From NCBI RefSeq assembly GCF_003710825.1, contig NZ_RHHQ01000007.1, positions 62,001 through 126,000 of the forward strand: a DNA stretch of 64,000 bases, written 5' to 3'. Of the stretch, positions 52,719-61,407 are shown in pieces (within the stretch, counting starts at the first letter, position 1; every line of letters begins with the position of its first letter). The notes under the pieces were generated by a model. It was not told the origin of the DNA and did no database searches. It saw nothing but the letters and a program-made list of their open reading frames with translations. The position numbers and the translations under genes are program-made. The stretch comes from Brevibacillus fluminis. GTDB taxonomy: Bacteria; Bacillota; Bacilli; Brevibacillales; Brevibacillaceae.

Positions 52719-53225
52719 ATGAGCACAACGGAACATAAGGCAGAGGCCCCGAAAACGGTCGGCTGCAAGGTCATTACTGTGTCAGACACTCGCACCGAGG
52801 AGACAGACAAGAGCGGCCAACTGATGAAGCAGCTGCTGGCGGAAGCGGGACACGAGTGCAGAAGCTATGAAATTGTCAAGGATGAAGCGGAAGCGATTGT
52901 GCAGGCGATCAAGCGCGGGGCAAAGACAGAGGGCGTGGAGGTCATTTTGCTGAATGGCGGGACCGGAATCGCCAAGCGGGATACGACGTTAGAGGCAGTC
53001 AAAGGTATATTGGTAAAAGAAATGCCGGGCTTCGGTGAAATTTTTCGCATGCTTAGCTTTACCGAGGATATCGGCTCCGCTGCTATTTTGAGCCGTGCGA
53101 TTGCAGGCACCTATCAGGAGAAAGGCGTCTTTTCCGTGCCGGGTTCTACTGGTGCCGTGAGGTTGGCGATGACGCGCCTGATATTGCCGGAATTGGGCCA
53201 TGTGGTAAGAGAGCTGCGAAAATAG
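52719..53225 (+). CDS. moaB: MoaB/Mog-family molybdopterin biosynthesis protein
   Basis: 168 residues. KVITVSDTRTEETDKSGQ, the substrate loop LLNGGTGIAKRDTT and FSVPGSTGAVRLAMTRL match MoaB/Mog. It adenylylates molybdopterin before molybdenum insertion. ATG 52719 is chosen because GAGGAGG lies eight bases upstream; an open frame continues 29 codons further up but without ribosome site. No other moa/moe genes are in the window. Confidence 0.88.
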   Translation: MSTTEHKAEAPKTVGCKVITVSDTRTEETDKSGQLMKQLLAEAGHECRSYEIVKDEAEAIVQAIKRGAKTEGVEVILLNGGTGIAKRDTTLEAVKGILVKEMPGFGEIFRMLSFTEDIGSAAILSRAIAGTYQEKGVFSVPGSTGAVRLAMTRLILPELGHVVRELRK

Positions 53226-53263
53226 AAGACAAAAACGTCAAGGGGGAGAAATCCAAGCTATGT

Positions 53264-53293
53264 TTGGCGGTCCGGCGACTCTTTTGTTATAAT
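53264..53293 (+). promoter_or_regulatory. Promoter of the radical SAM gene
   Basis: TTGGCG, 18-base spacer, TATAAT, followed 30 bases later by the start codon. Confidence 0.65.
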
Positions 53294-53323
53294 GAATTGT
53301 TAGATCAAACGAGGAGATTTGCC

Positions 53324-55111
53324 ATGAACATTTTGCTTACCACCTTGAACGCCAAGTTTATCCATTCGTCATTGGCTTTGCGCTATTTGCGCAGCTATAC
53401 CAAACCGTATTTTCCGCAAGTAGAGCTAGTTGAATATACAATTAACGATGTGACCCTAACGATTGCGGGCGATATCCACAAGCGCAAGCCGGATGTCGTG
53501 GCGTTCTCTTGTTACATCTGGAACATCCGGGAGACGCTCGACGTCATCGCGATCTTGAAAAAAATTATGCCGGACGTGCCGATCATTTTCGGTGGACCGG
53601 AAGTCACCTATGATGCCGATCATTGGCTGAAAAAGCAGGCAGACATCGACGCGATCGTGCTCGGTGAAGGGGAAGTAACGTTCCTGGAGGTTTGCCAGGA
53701 GCTGGCCCGCTGCAAGGAAAGTGGAGAAAAGCCGAACTGGGGCTCCATCCCTGGCCTGGCTTATCGGGAAGGCGAGCATGTCCGCTTTTCCGCACCGCGC
53801 GAGCAGATTGGCGACCTGAATACGATCCCATCACCGTTTGAAGAGGATTTGCCGGAGCTGAACAATCGTGTCGTTTATTTCGAGGCGTCACGCGGCTGTC
53901 CGTTCAAATGCCAATACTGCCTGTCCTCGATCGAGGATGGCGTGCGTTATTTCGACATTGATCGAGTAAAACGCGATTTGATGCGTTTGATCAAGCACGG
54001 GGTCAAAACGATTAAATTCGTGGATCGTACGTTCAATATCCACAAAAAATATGCGATGGAAATCTTCCAGTTTCTGATTGATAACCATAATGGGACCGTG
54101 TTCCAATTCGAGATTACGGCCGATATTTTGAAACCGGATATCGTTGATTTTCTCGCTGAGAATGCACCTCCTGGCGTGTTTCGTTTCGAAATTGGCGTAC
54201 AGTCGACGAATGATGCGACAAACCGCCTCGTTCAGCGGATTCAAAAGTTTGACAAGCTGAGCTACACGGTAACGAAAATCAAAGAGTCCGGCAAAATTGA
54301 CCAGCACTTGGACTTGATCGCAGGATTGCCGGAGGAAGACTACCAGTCGTTCCGCAAAACGTTCAACGACGTGTTTGCGCTGCGTCCTGAAGAACTCCAG
54401 CTTGGCTTTTTGAAAATGCTTCGCGGGACAGGCGTGCGGGCGCGCGCTGCCAATCATGGCTACATTTATATGGACGAGGCGCCGTACGAAATTTTAGGCA
54501 ACAATGTGCTTTCGTTTGACGAAATGCAACGGATCAAGCGCGTGGAAGACATTTTGGAGAAGTATTGGAATGCCCACCGGATGGACCATGCCCTCGAATG
54601 GCTGGTGTCGCGCAGCTTTGAGACACCGTTCGACTTTTTCCAGGAGTTCGGTGACTTTTGGGAAGAGAAAGGCTGGAATCGACTGGGCCACCAATTGGAG
54701 GATTTGTTCGGTCGTATCCATTATTTCCTCGGAAATCGACAAACGAACGAATTCGCACATGTGGAAAGCCTGCTGAAATTCGACTATTTGCTGAATGCAA
54801 AACACCGTCCGCGCAAAATTTGGTGGAACGATCCAGTGGATAAGAAAGATTTGCAGACGGTTCATGAGCTTGTTGTGGAGCAGTCGGCTCGTCTGCGCGC
54901 CGATTTTGCCGAGCACGCGGCTCAAGAAAAGGAGTATGCCAAGCATACGATGATGGCTCGTGTCTCATTTGACATTGAGCGCTGGCTGCAGGATGGCGAG
55001 GTTATCGAGGGGGATTATGCCCTTGTCGTCTATTATCCGTATCTGCAAGAGAGCGACAACACGTTTGTTTGCGTCTCGCTTGTTGATCGCCATGCAGGGA
55101 TGTCACGGTAG
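53324..55111 (+). CDS. B12-binding-domain radical SAM protein (DUF4080 family)
   Basis: 595 residues. An N-terminal cobalamin-type Rossmann domain (ILLTTLNAKFIHSSLALRYL to FGGPEVTYD) precedes the radical SAM domain with C-x3-C-x2-C in SRGCPFKCQYCLSS. The C-terminal 150 residues are DUF4080. The cobalamin DxHxxG motif is not visible, so B12 may not be bound. Product and substrate are unknown; the family is widespread in Firmicutes. GAGGAGA lies before ATG 53324. Confidence 0.85.
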   Translation: MNILLTTLNAKFIHSSLALRYLRSYTKPYFPQVELVEYTINDVTLTIAGDIHKRKPDVVAFSCYIWNIRETLDVIAILKKIMPDVPIIFGGPEVTYDADHWLKKQADIDAIVLGEGEVTFLEVCQELARCKESGEKPNWGSIPGLAYREGEHVRFSAPREQIGDLNTIPSPFEEDLPELNNRVVYFEASRGCPFKCQYCLSSIEDGVRYFDIDRVKRDLMRLIKHGVKTIKFVDRTFNIHKKYAMEIFQFLIDNHNGTVFQFEITADILKPDIVDFLAENAPPGVFRFEIGVQSTNDATNRLVQRIQKFDKLSYTVTKIKESGKIDQHLDLIAGLPEEDYQSFRKTFNDVFALRPEELQLGFLKMLRGTGVRARAANHGYIYMDEAPYEILGNNVLSFDEMQRIKRVEDILEKYWNAHRMDHALEWLVSRSFETPFDFFQEFGDFWEEKGWNRLGHQLEDLFGRIHYFLGNRQTNEFAHVESLLKFDYLLNAKHRPRKIWWNDPVDKKDLQTVHELVVEQSARLRADFAEHAAQEKEYAKHTMMARVSFDIERWLQDGEVIEGDYALVVYYPYLQESDNTFVCVSLVDRHAGMSR

Positions 55112-55157
55112 CTGTGAGAAACCTTTTGAACGAATAAACGTATTTCTACTAGCAACG

Positions 55158-55179
55158 CAATAACGAACGCCCGTTATTG
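55158..55179. repeat. Perfect 8-bp hairpin without T run
   Basis: CAATAACG pairs with CGTTATTG over AACGCC, 47 bases after the radical SAM gene. It may be a weak terminator for it or an operator for the DedA gene. Confidence 0.5.
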
Positions 55180-55228
55180 TCCTGACATTAATCCATGTTA
55201 TGGTGATGGATAAGGAGAAGGTAACACA

Positions 55229-55852
55229 ATGGACTTTAGTCTTGATATGCTCTTGGGGATCATTCAACAATATGGCTATCTAGCCTTGTTTTTCATGCTC
55301 TGGCTGGGAATTGTCGGGTTGCCGATTCCAGATGAGCTGGTGGTGGCTGCCGGAGGATTCCTCGCATCGCGAGGGCTCCTCTACCCTCTCTATGCCTTCT
55401 TGGCGGGGTATTTCGGAGTCGCTTCCGGTCTGACGATCGGTTATCTGCTGGGCAGGTGGTTCGGGAAGCCAATCCTGCGCCGCCTTTCCCGAAAACCCAA
55501 GATGCATGCGTATATCGTAAAGTCTTCATCATTGATCGAGAAGTATGGCACCTTCTCCCTTTGCATAAGTTATTTGCTTCCTGTAGTCAGGCATGTGGTT
55601 CCCTATATTGTAGCGATGGGTGGGATGAGCTACCGCCGCTATGCGCTCTACTCCTATACGACCGGGTTAGTCTGGACAGCAGGCTTTTATTTTGTCGGTC
55701 ATTTCTTTGGACGAAACATGGAAATGGTGGTTGCCTTGACCCGCAAATACGGGTTCATTGCGCTGGGGATCATCATTATCCTGATCGTGATCATTTTCAT
55801 CATCCGCCGGATTTTCTTGGGCAAACAATCGTGCAAGATCGAGGGGGAATAA
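55229..55852 (+). CDS. DedA-family membrane protein
   Basis: 207 residues with five or six hydrophobic segments. LGIVGLPIPDELVVAAGGFL and LLPVVRHVVPYIVAMGGMS are the two re-entrant motifs of DedA. DedA proteins flip undecaprenyl phosphate or other lipids and affect membrane potential. AAGGAGAAGG precedes ATG. The next gene starts at once. Confidence 0.9.
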   Translation: MDFSLDMLLGIIQQYGYLALFFMLWLGIVGLPIPDELVVAAGGFLASRGLLYPLYAFLAGYFGVASGLTIGYLLGRWFGKPILRRLSRKPKMHAYIVKSSSLIEKYGTFSLCISYLLPVVRHVVPYIVAMGGMSYRRYALYSYTTGLVWTAGFYFVGHFFGRNMEMVVALTRKYGFIALGIIIILIVIIFIIRRIFLGKQSCKIEGE

Positions 55853-55853
55853 C

Positions 55854-56213
55854 ATGGGCAAAATAAAAACCCATGGCCGAAACCGCAACCTGGTGCTTGT
55901 GATCTGCTGGGCGATCCTGCTTTTCGGATTATTTACAGCACAACCCTCATACATATGGAGTGGCTTCCTTTTGCTGAATCTGTACGCTTTTTGGTTGACA
56001 GGGACGGATAAACGCTCGGCAAAGGCGGGCTCGTTCCGCATACCCGAACGCAGTCTGATGACAGTCAGTGCGCTGGGCGGCGCTCTTGGCATGCTGATCG
56101 GGATGAAAACCTATCGGCACAAGACGCAGCATGCAAAATTTCAGTACGGCGTACCAGCGTTTCTTATCGTGCAATTCGTGGTCGCGATCGCGGCTTACCG
56201 TTACTTAGGATGA
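55854..56213 (+). CDS. ysdA: DUF1294 membrane protein (YsdA-like)
   Basis: 119 residues. Two helices near 15-32 and 35-50, then [18 protein letters not shown], and two more helices ([21 protein letters not shown] region and the C-terminus). This is the DUF1294 pattern. In B. subtilis ysdA follows rplT directly; here a block of about 24 kb lies between. Function unknown. GAGGGGG upstream. Confidence 0.85.
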   Translation: MGKIKTHGRNRNLVLVICWAILLFGLFTAQPSYIWSGFLLLNLYAFWLTGTDKRSAKAGSFRIPERSLMTVSALGGALGMLIGMKTYRHKTQHAKFQYGVPAFLIVQFVVAIAAYRYLG

Positions 56214-56227
56214 AGGGGAGTGTCAGG

Positions 56228-57307
56228 ATGGATCAAAGATTGCAGATGTTTCGCGAATTGACGGAGGCACCGGGGGCGCCTGGCCGAGAAGGGGCAGTTC
56301 GCCGAATTATGCGGGGCTATGTTGAGCCCTACGCCGACGAAATTCTTCATGACAATCTCGGCAGCCTGATTGCCAAGAAAACCGGTATAGCTGATGGACC
56401 GAAAATTGCGATCGCTGGACATTTGGACGAAGTCGCATTCATGGTGACCCAAATTACCGAGGACGGCTACATCAAATTCCAGCCGTTGGGTGGCTGGTGG
56501 GCGCATGTCGTTTTGGCACAACGCGTCCAGATTCAGACGAAGGATGGCTTTGTCGATGGGGTGATCGGCTCTGTGCCGCCTCATTTGATGACATTGGAAG
56601 CGCGTCGGAAAATGGTCGAGGTCAAAGACATGTTTATCGACGTAGGCGCGTTTAACAAGAAGGAAGCGGAAGAGTTTGGCATCCGGCCTGGGGACGCGAT
56701 CATTCCTGTTTGCCCGTTTACCGTCATGAAAAATCCAAAGCTGCTAATGGCAAAGGCGTGGGATAACCGGATGGGCTGCGCAGTTGTCGTCGATGCACTC
56801 AAGCAACTGCAGACCGAACAACACCCGAATACCGTTTACGGAATCGCGACGGTTATGGAAGAGGTAGGGACGCGCGGTGCGGGCACAGCAGCTCGCTTAA
56901 TCCAGCCGGATATCGCATTTGCAATCGATGTCGGCATCGCTGGCGACACCCCTGGGATCAACCGGAACCAAGCCAATACGAAAATGGGCGGAGGCCCTGA
57001 GCTGTGCCTATACGATGCGCGAATGATCGCCCATCAAGGGCTGTTGCAGCTGGTGATGGATACTGCAGTCGAAGAAGGCATCCCTTATCAGTTGACGACA
57101 ATTCCAGGGGGTGGCACAGACGCTGGACCGATGCATACGACAGGCAACGGTGTGCCGTCTTTAGCGATTTCCGTACCGGCGCGCTACATTCACAGCCACG
57201 CCTCGATCATTCACTATGACGATTATGAAAATTTGGTGAAGCTCATCGTGGCAGTACTCAATCGTCTTGACCGCGAAACCGTGGAGAAGCTGAGAACATA
57301 CGAATAA
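56228..57307 (+). CDS. ysdC: M42-family aminopeptidase (YsdC-like)
   Basis: 359 residues. Metal ligands are in [40 protein letters not shown] and [10 protein letters not shown]; the catalytic base is the first Glu of MEE. These are cytosolic, dodecameric aminopeptidases (or endoglucanase-like). ATG 56228 is preferred over 56210 because AAGGGGAG lies between them. The neighbour order fits ysdA-ysdC of Bacillus. Confidence 0.92.
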   Translation: MDQRLQMFRELTEAPGAPGREGAVRRIMRGYVEPYADEILHDNLGSLIAKKTGIADGPKIAIAGHLDEVAFMVTQITEDGYIKFQPLGGWWAHVVLAQRVQIQTKDGFVDGVIGSVPPHLMTLEARRKMVEVKDMFIDVGAFNKKEAEEFGIRPGDAIIPVCPFTVMKNPKLLMAKAWDNRMGCAVVVDALKQLQTEQHPNTVYGIATVMEEVGTRGAGTAARLIQPDIAFAIDVGIAGDTPGINRNQANTKMGGGPELCLYDARMIAHQGLLQLVMDTAVEEGIPYQLTTIPGGGTDAGPMHTTGNGVPSLAISVPARYIHSHASIIHYDDYENLVKLIVAVLNRLDRETVEKLRTYE

Positions 57308-57310
57308 AGC

Positions 57311-57340
57311 AAAAGGAGCAGGTATGATGCCTGCTCCTTT
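57311..57340. terminator. Terminator between convergent ysdC and sspI
   Basis: AAAGGAGCAGG pairs with CCTGCTCCTTT over seven bases. The minus strand continues TTTTGCTTTATT, so it mainly serves sspI. Confidence 0.75.
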
Positions 57341-57356
57341 AACGTTCTTGTTTCGT

Positions 57357-57590
57357 TTATACCGGAGAAGAGGTCTGCGGAATATGCGACGCTATCGTGC
57401 TGACCATTTGCTGACGCTGCGATGTGTCGCTGTTTTGCCACAGGACCTCGAACAATACACCGAGTCCAGGCAGCGTTTTTTCTTGGCCGGAGGAGATGGC
57501 GTCGCTGATCGTATCCTCTACAGCATTTGAATCCGAACCCTGCATTTTGTACATGATGGCTTGACGCAAATTCAACGAGTTGATGTTCAT
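57357..57590 (-). CDS. sspI: Small acid-soluble spore protein SspI
   Basis: 77 residues. LNLRQAIMYKMQGSDSNAVEDTI and ISSGQEKTLPGLGVLFEVLWQN are diagnostic for SspI, a minor forespore SASP. AAGGGAG lies eight bases before ATG. In B. subtilis sspI neighbours ysgA and pheS, as here. It should be forespore-specific (sigma G), but no clear promoter could be assigned. Confidence 0.93.
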   Translation of the reverse strand: MNINSLNLRQAIMYKMQGSDSNAVEDTISDAISSGQEKTLPGLGVLFEVLWQNSDTSQRQQMVSTIASHIPQTSSPV

Positions 57591-57688
57591 GCCTTCAGCT
57601 CCCTTCTTTCTTTAGGGTCGTTCACGCATGAGTAGTATTCGTTGGCACGGGTGGCTTCATACCTGCTATTATGAGGGATGGGAAGTAT

Positions 57689-57696
57689 GTTATAAT
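57689..57696 (+). promoter_or_regulatory. Extended -10 promoter before ktr regulator gene
   Basis: TGTTATAAT is TGn plus a perfect -10, 37 bases before the start codon. No good -35 is seen. Confidence 0.5.
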
Positions 57697-57732
57697 GCAC
57701 CCAAGCTACTGGGAAAACAAGGAGTGGAAAGC

Positions 57733-58386
57733 ATGTCGAAGCAATTTGCCGTCATCGGGATGGGACGCTTTGGTTCAAGCGTGGCCCGGACGTTATATGA
57801 GATGGATTATGAAGTAATGGGGATCGATGAGGATGAAGAGCGAATCAATGAAAACATCCAATACGTGACCCACGCGGTTGCGGCTGATTCCACTGACGAG
57901 ATGGCGCTGAAGGAAATCGGTATCCGTAATTTTGACGTCGTGGTCGTCTCGATCGGTGCAGACATCCAGGCAAGCATCCTGACGGTCCTCATCTTGAAAG
58001 AGCTGGGTGTGAAAAAAATTGTGGCGAAGGCACAGAACGAGCGACATGGGCAAGTACTGTACAAAGTCGGCGCAGACCGGGTTGTCTTTCCGGAGCGCGA
58101 CATGGGCGTGCGCGTTGCCCACAACCTGATCTCGGCAAACGTACTGGATTTCATTGAGTTGGCGGAAGATTACAGCGTGGCAGAAGTGGCCGCATCGCCC
58201 AGCATGCTCGGTAAAACGATTCGCCAGCTGGATGTACGTGCAAAATACGGGGTTAACATCATCGCGATCAAAAGCAACGATCGTTTCAATATCGCACCGC
58301 GTCCCGATCAGATGATTGAGCGTAACGATGTCCTTGTCGTCATCGGACATAATTTGGACCTAAAGGAATTCGAGGAGCAAGCATAA
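57733..58386 (+). CDS. Ktr potassium channel regulatory subunit (TrkA-N/C)
   Basis: 217 residues. The Rossmann RCK-N domain starts FAVIGMGRFGSSVARTLYEM with Asp at the end of the second strand; RCK-C begins near 135 (IELAEDYSVAEVAASP). It binds ATP/ADP and c-di-AMP type ligands and gates the channel at 51212. Whether it is KtrA or KtrC is not decided. AAGGAGTGG precedes ATG 57733. Confidence 0.92.
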   Translation: MSKQFAVIGMGRFGSSVARTLYEMDYEVMGIDEDEERINENIQYVTHAVAADSTDEMALKEIGIRNFDVVVVSIGADIQASILTVLILKELGVKKIVAKAQNERHGQVLYKVGADRVVFPERDMGVRVAHNLISANVLDFIELAEDYSVAEVAASPSMLGKTIRQLDVRAKYGVNIIAIKSNDRFNIAPRPDQMIERNDVLVVIGHNLDLKEFEEQA

Positions 58387-58389
58387 ACA

Positions 58390-59208
58390 ATGGAACAAGA
58401 GATGATCACGTCCATACATAATCCGCAAATCAAGCGGTTGCACCAATTGTTGAATCGAAAAGGCAGGGAGGCGTCCGGCACATTTTTGGTTGAGGGCGTT
58501 CACCTTGTAGAAGAGGCGCTTCAATCCGGGGCCGCGGTCAAAACGGTCATCTATGATATGGACCGGGGCATCGATCCTGCATGTGAAGCGTCACTGCGTG
58601 TCTATGACAGGCCGTTAAAGCGGATAGCCGTCACAGAACAAGTGCTGGCCAAGCTGTCGGAGACCAAATCTCCACAAGGCATCGTCGCCGAGGTAAGCCA
58701 GCATTCGGTTGACTGGCAGGCGTGGAAACAGAAATACGAGCAGGCAGGCTCCGCTTTTGTCGTTCTGATGCTCGACGAGCTGCAAGACCCGGGCAACCTG
58801 GGAACGATCATCCGCACGGCGGAAGCGGCTGGCATCGACGGGATTGTCGTCGGCGAAAACAGCGTGGATCTGTATAACGGGAAAGTTTTGCGTGCGACGA
58901 TGGGGGCAATTTTCCGTCTGCCATTGTTCCGTCTGCCACTGCCAGCGGCTTGTGAGGAGCTCGGTGCGATGGGGACGCGGCTTTTGGTAACGTCCGTTCA
59001 CGACGGCAGCGTCGCGTACGATGAGCCTGTCTACGACGGCCGCATCGCGATCGTCATCGGGAATGAAGGGAGAGGCGTCTCACCGGAAATCAGCCGACTC
59101 GCAACCACCCATGTCCACATTCCGCTGTATGGAGCTGCGGAATCGCTCAATGCGGCGGTTGCCTGCGGTATCATGTTGTATGAAGCGCGCCGCCAGCGGA
59201 AAGAATAA
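58390..59208 (+). CDS. ysgA: TrmH/SpoU-family RNA methyltransferase (YsgA)
   Basis: 272 residues. An N-terminal substrate-binding domain (FLVEGVHLVEEAL) precedes a SPOUT knot domain with motif 1 LDELQDPGNLGTIIRTAEAA, motif 2 VIGNEGRGVSPE and motif 3 IPLYGAAESLNAAVA. These bind SAM. It methylates ribose 2'-O in rRNA or tRNA; the exact site is unknown. It starts four bases after the Ktr gene; an ATG at 58402 is also possible. Confidence 0.9.
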   Translation: MEQEMITSIHNPQIKRLHQLLNRKGREASGTFLVEGVHLVEEALQSGAAVKTVIYDMDRGIDPACEASLRVYDRPLKRIAVTEQVLAKLSETKSPQGIVAEVSQHSVDWQAWKQKYEQAGSAFVVLMLDELQDPGNLGTIIRTAEAAGIDGIVVGENSVDLYNGKVLRATMGAIFRLPLFRLPLPAACEELGAMGTRLLVTSVHDGSVAYDEPVYDGRIAIVIGNEGRGVSPEISRLATTHVHIPLYGAAESLNAAVACGIMLYEARRQRKE

Positions 59209-59220
59209 GAAGAAACCAAA

Positions 59221-59254
59221 AAGCGCAGAGCAGGCAATCAGCTGCTCTGCGCTT
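59221..59254 (-). terminator. Terminator overlapping the end of the DUF2225 gene
   Basis: AAGCGCAGAGCAG pairs perfectly with CTGCTCTGCGCTT. The right arm lies inside the last codons of DUF2225. The minus-strand U run comes from the As to the left. Confidence 0.8.
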
Positions 59255-59975
59255 CGTTCATCTCCAGAGAAGCCGCTTTTTTTGCTTTATACTCTTCACG
59301 AGCGACAGACCATTGATCGCGCGCCATATTGATAATCCCGGACTCAATGGTGCGGTTTTTCATTTCGACCGTTTTGGAGAAATAGAGGATCGCTTTGTCA
59401 TATTGTTCGATGCGGCGCATCAGTTCGCCGATCAAATAAAGCATGCGTGTTTCGGACATGTCTTTGTCCTTGTTAACAAAATCGGAGTGGGTAAACGATT
59501 TTTCGTACTCGCCCACGGATAGTTGGAGAAAGCGCTGTTCTTCCTCCGGTTTGTCCACAAAGCGATACAGCCATGCCAATCGTAAATACAGCCCCGCTTT
59601 GACGCAATAGGCTTCCTCTTTCAAAATCGCAGTGTAGATCGCCAGCTTGTAGGATGCGATCGCTTCTTCATAGCCGCGAATCCCGCCAAATTCCTTCGGC
59701 GTCCATTTGCTTGTGATGTTGTCTTGGATGCGCTTCTTGACGTGAGGCGGCAAGTAATTGCTGAATTGGTCGGTAAAGCTGTAGCCGCAAGATGGGCACA
59801 CGGTAACGGTGTAGAGGATCGGATTGAGGCGCTGCTCTTTGTAATGGGTGCAAAAGTCGGAATCCCGCTTCAGCAATTGAAGCTGATTGCTGCGCACCCG
59901 TTGGGAAACGAACGTCGTTTCGCAAGCGTGGCATGTCCATTTTCGGTCAAAAAGTGCGTCGAGATTGATGGCCAT
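59238..59975 (-). CDS. DUF2225 family protein
   Basis: 245 residues. Two C-x-x-C pairs (WTCHACETTF and VTVCPSCGYSF) probably bind zinc. The rest is a helical TPR-like array (YEEAIASYKLAIYTAILKEE, LYLRLAWLYRFV, YDKAILYFSKTVE). Function unknown; such proteins are common in Firmicutes. ATG 59975 is used; GTG 59984 is too close to the G-rich ribosome site. Confidence 0.85.
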   Translation of the reverse strand: MAINLDALFDRKWTCHACETTFVSQRVRSNQLQLLKRDSDFCTHYKEQRLNPILYTVTVCPSCGYSFTDQFSNYLPPHVKKRIQDNITSKWTPKEFGGIRGYEEAIASYKLAIYTAILKEEAYCVKAGLYLRLAWLYRFVDKPEEEQRFLQLSVGEYEKSFTHSDFVNKDKDMSETRMLYLIGELMRRIEQYDKAILYFSKTVEMKNRTIESGIINMARDQWSVAREEYKAKKAASLEMNEAQSS

Positions 59976-60028
59976 CCTGGCCACCCCCTATGTATGTAGT
60001 AGTTTATGCCTGTTTTTTCTGATCATAT

Positions 60029-60057
60029 TTGCATGAATAGCTGAATTGCGATATAAT
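60029..60057 (+). promoter_or_regulatory. Promoter of pheS-pheT
   Basis: TTGCAT, 17-base spacer, TATAAT. It lies about 30 bases before the T-box. Confidence 0.75.
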
Positions 60058-60084
60058 TTCTCACAAGTTAGTTATAGCATAAAG

Positions 60085-60330
60085 CATTGATGGAGACTAG
60101 TACATAGGAACTATGGCTTTTGCAGGGAGGAAGTGTCGTTGACTGGAAGCACTTCTATCGCTATACCTATGGAATTCCCTCCGGAGTAGGCTTCCGAAAC
60201 CTGTAATTCAGGAAAGTAAGGAGTTTTCGGGTGATTCCGTTACCAATCAACTGAGTGAAACAACACGATTGTTTAACTAGGGTGGTACCGCGAGCAACGA
60301 CTCGTCCCTTATTGGGGCGGGTCTTTTGTA
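60085..60330 (+). promoter_or_regulatory. T-box riboswitch, phenylalanine
   Basis: Core AGGGTGGTACCGCG at 60279-60292. The specifier is read as TTC (Phe) at 60175-60177, in GGAATTCCCTCCGGAG. Terminator GACTCGTCCC/GGGGCGGGTC at 60299-60322 followed by TTTT. It senses uncharged tRNA-Phe. Confidence 0.93.
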
Positions 60331-60356
60331 TTTTTAAGCAGAATGGAGAGATGGAA

Positions 60357-61391
60357 GTGCAAACCAGATTGAATGAAATGAGGCAAACGGCGCTTGAGCA
60401 GATCGCTCGTGCGACGGAAGGCACGCAGCTGCAAGAGCTGCGTGTCAAGTATCTGGGCAAAAAGGGTGATTTGACCGAAATTCTTCGCGGCATGGGTAGC
60501 TTGTCCGCTGAAGAGCGTCCTTTGGTTGGGCAAATCGTGAACCAAGTGCGTGAAGCGCTGGAAACGGCCTTTTCTGCCAAGCAAGAGGAGCTGGAACAAG
60601 CCGTATTGGCGCAAAAGCTGGCTTCCGAGCAAATTGACGTGACGCTGCCAGGACGTCCGGTGCCCGTGGGCACCATGCACCCGCTGTCCCGCGTGATCGA
60701 AGAAGCGGAAGATATTTTCATCGGATTGGGCTTCGAGGTGGCGGAAGGTCCGGAAGTGGAATTGGATCATTACAATTTCGAAATGCTGAACCTTCCGAAG
60801 GATCACCCGGCTCGCGACATGCAAGACTCGTTTTACATCACCGAGGAGATCTTGCTGAGAACCCAAACCTCGCCTGTACAGGCACGCACGATGCTGGAAA
60901 AGGAAGGCAAAACCCCGATCAAGATCATTTGCCCGGGTAAAGTGTACCGCCGCGATGATGACGACGCGACGCACTCCCACCAGTTCATGCAGATCGAAGG
61001 TCTTGTTGTCGGCAAAGGCATCCGCATGAGCGATCTGAAAGGAACGTTGCTCACATTTGCTCGCCAAATGTTTGGTGAAAAGCAGCAGATTCGTCTGCGT
61101 CCGAGCTTCTTCCCGTTCACGGAGCCAAGCGTGGAAGTAGATATTCAGTGCGTAATGTGCGGAGGCGAAGGCTGCCGCATGTGCAAACAAACAGGCTGGA
61201 TCGAAATTTTGGGTGCGGGCATGGTTCATCCGAACGTGCTGCGCATGGGCGGCTATGACCCTGAGGAAGTGAGCGGATTCGCGTTCGGGATGGGCGTAGA
61301 GCGCATCGCACTTTTGAAATACGGCATTGACGATATTCGCCATTTCTATACGAACGACGTGCGTTTCTTGCGCCAGTTCAACCGGAGCTAG
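60357..61391 (+). CDS. pheS: Phenylalanine-tRNA ligase alpha subunit
   Basis: 344 residues, equal to the B. subtilis protein. Coiled N-terminal region, then class II core with motif 2 in [21 protein letters not shown] and motif 3 in [20 protein letters not shown] 60357 is chosen: GGAGAG ends six bases before it, and the residues then align from the first position with B. subtilis PheS. ATG 60351 is the alternative. It is followed by pheT after 16 bases. Confidence 0.95.
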   Translation: MQTRLNEMRQTALEQIARATEGTQLQELRVKYLGKKGDLTEILRGMGSLSAEERPLVGQIVNQVREALETAFSAKQEELEQAVLAQKLASEQIDVTLPGRPVPVGTMHPLSRVIEEAEDIFIGLGFEVAEGPEVELDHYNFEMLNLPKDHPARDMQDSFYITEEILLRTQTSPVQARTMLEKEGKTPIKIICPGKVYRRDDDDATHSHQFMQIEGLVVGKGIRMSDLKGTLLTFARQMFGEKQQIRLRPSFFPFTEPSVEVDIQCVMCGGEGCRMCKQTGWIEILGAGMVHPNVLRMGGYDPEEVSGFAFGMGVERIALLKYGIDDIRHFYTNDVRFLRQFNRS

Positions 61392-61407
61392 GGAGGAGAA
61401 CAGAGGA

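Noticed and set aside
57600..57660. Sigma G promoter for sspI
   Set aside because: AATACTA with an upstream TGAAG was seen on the minus strand, but spacing and -35 fit too poorly to report.
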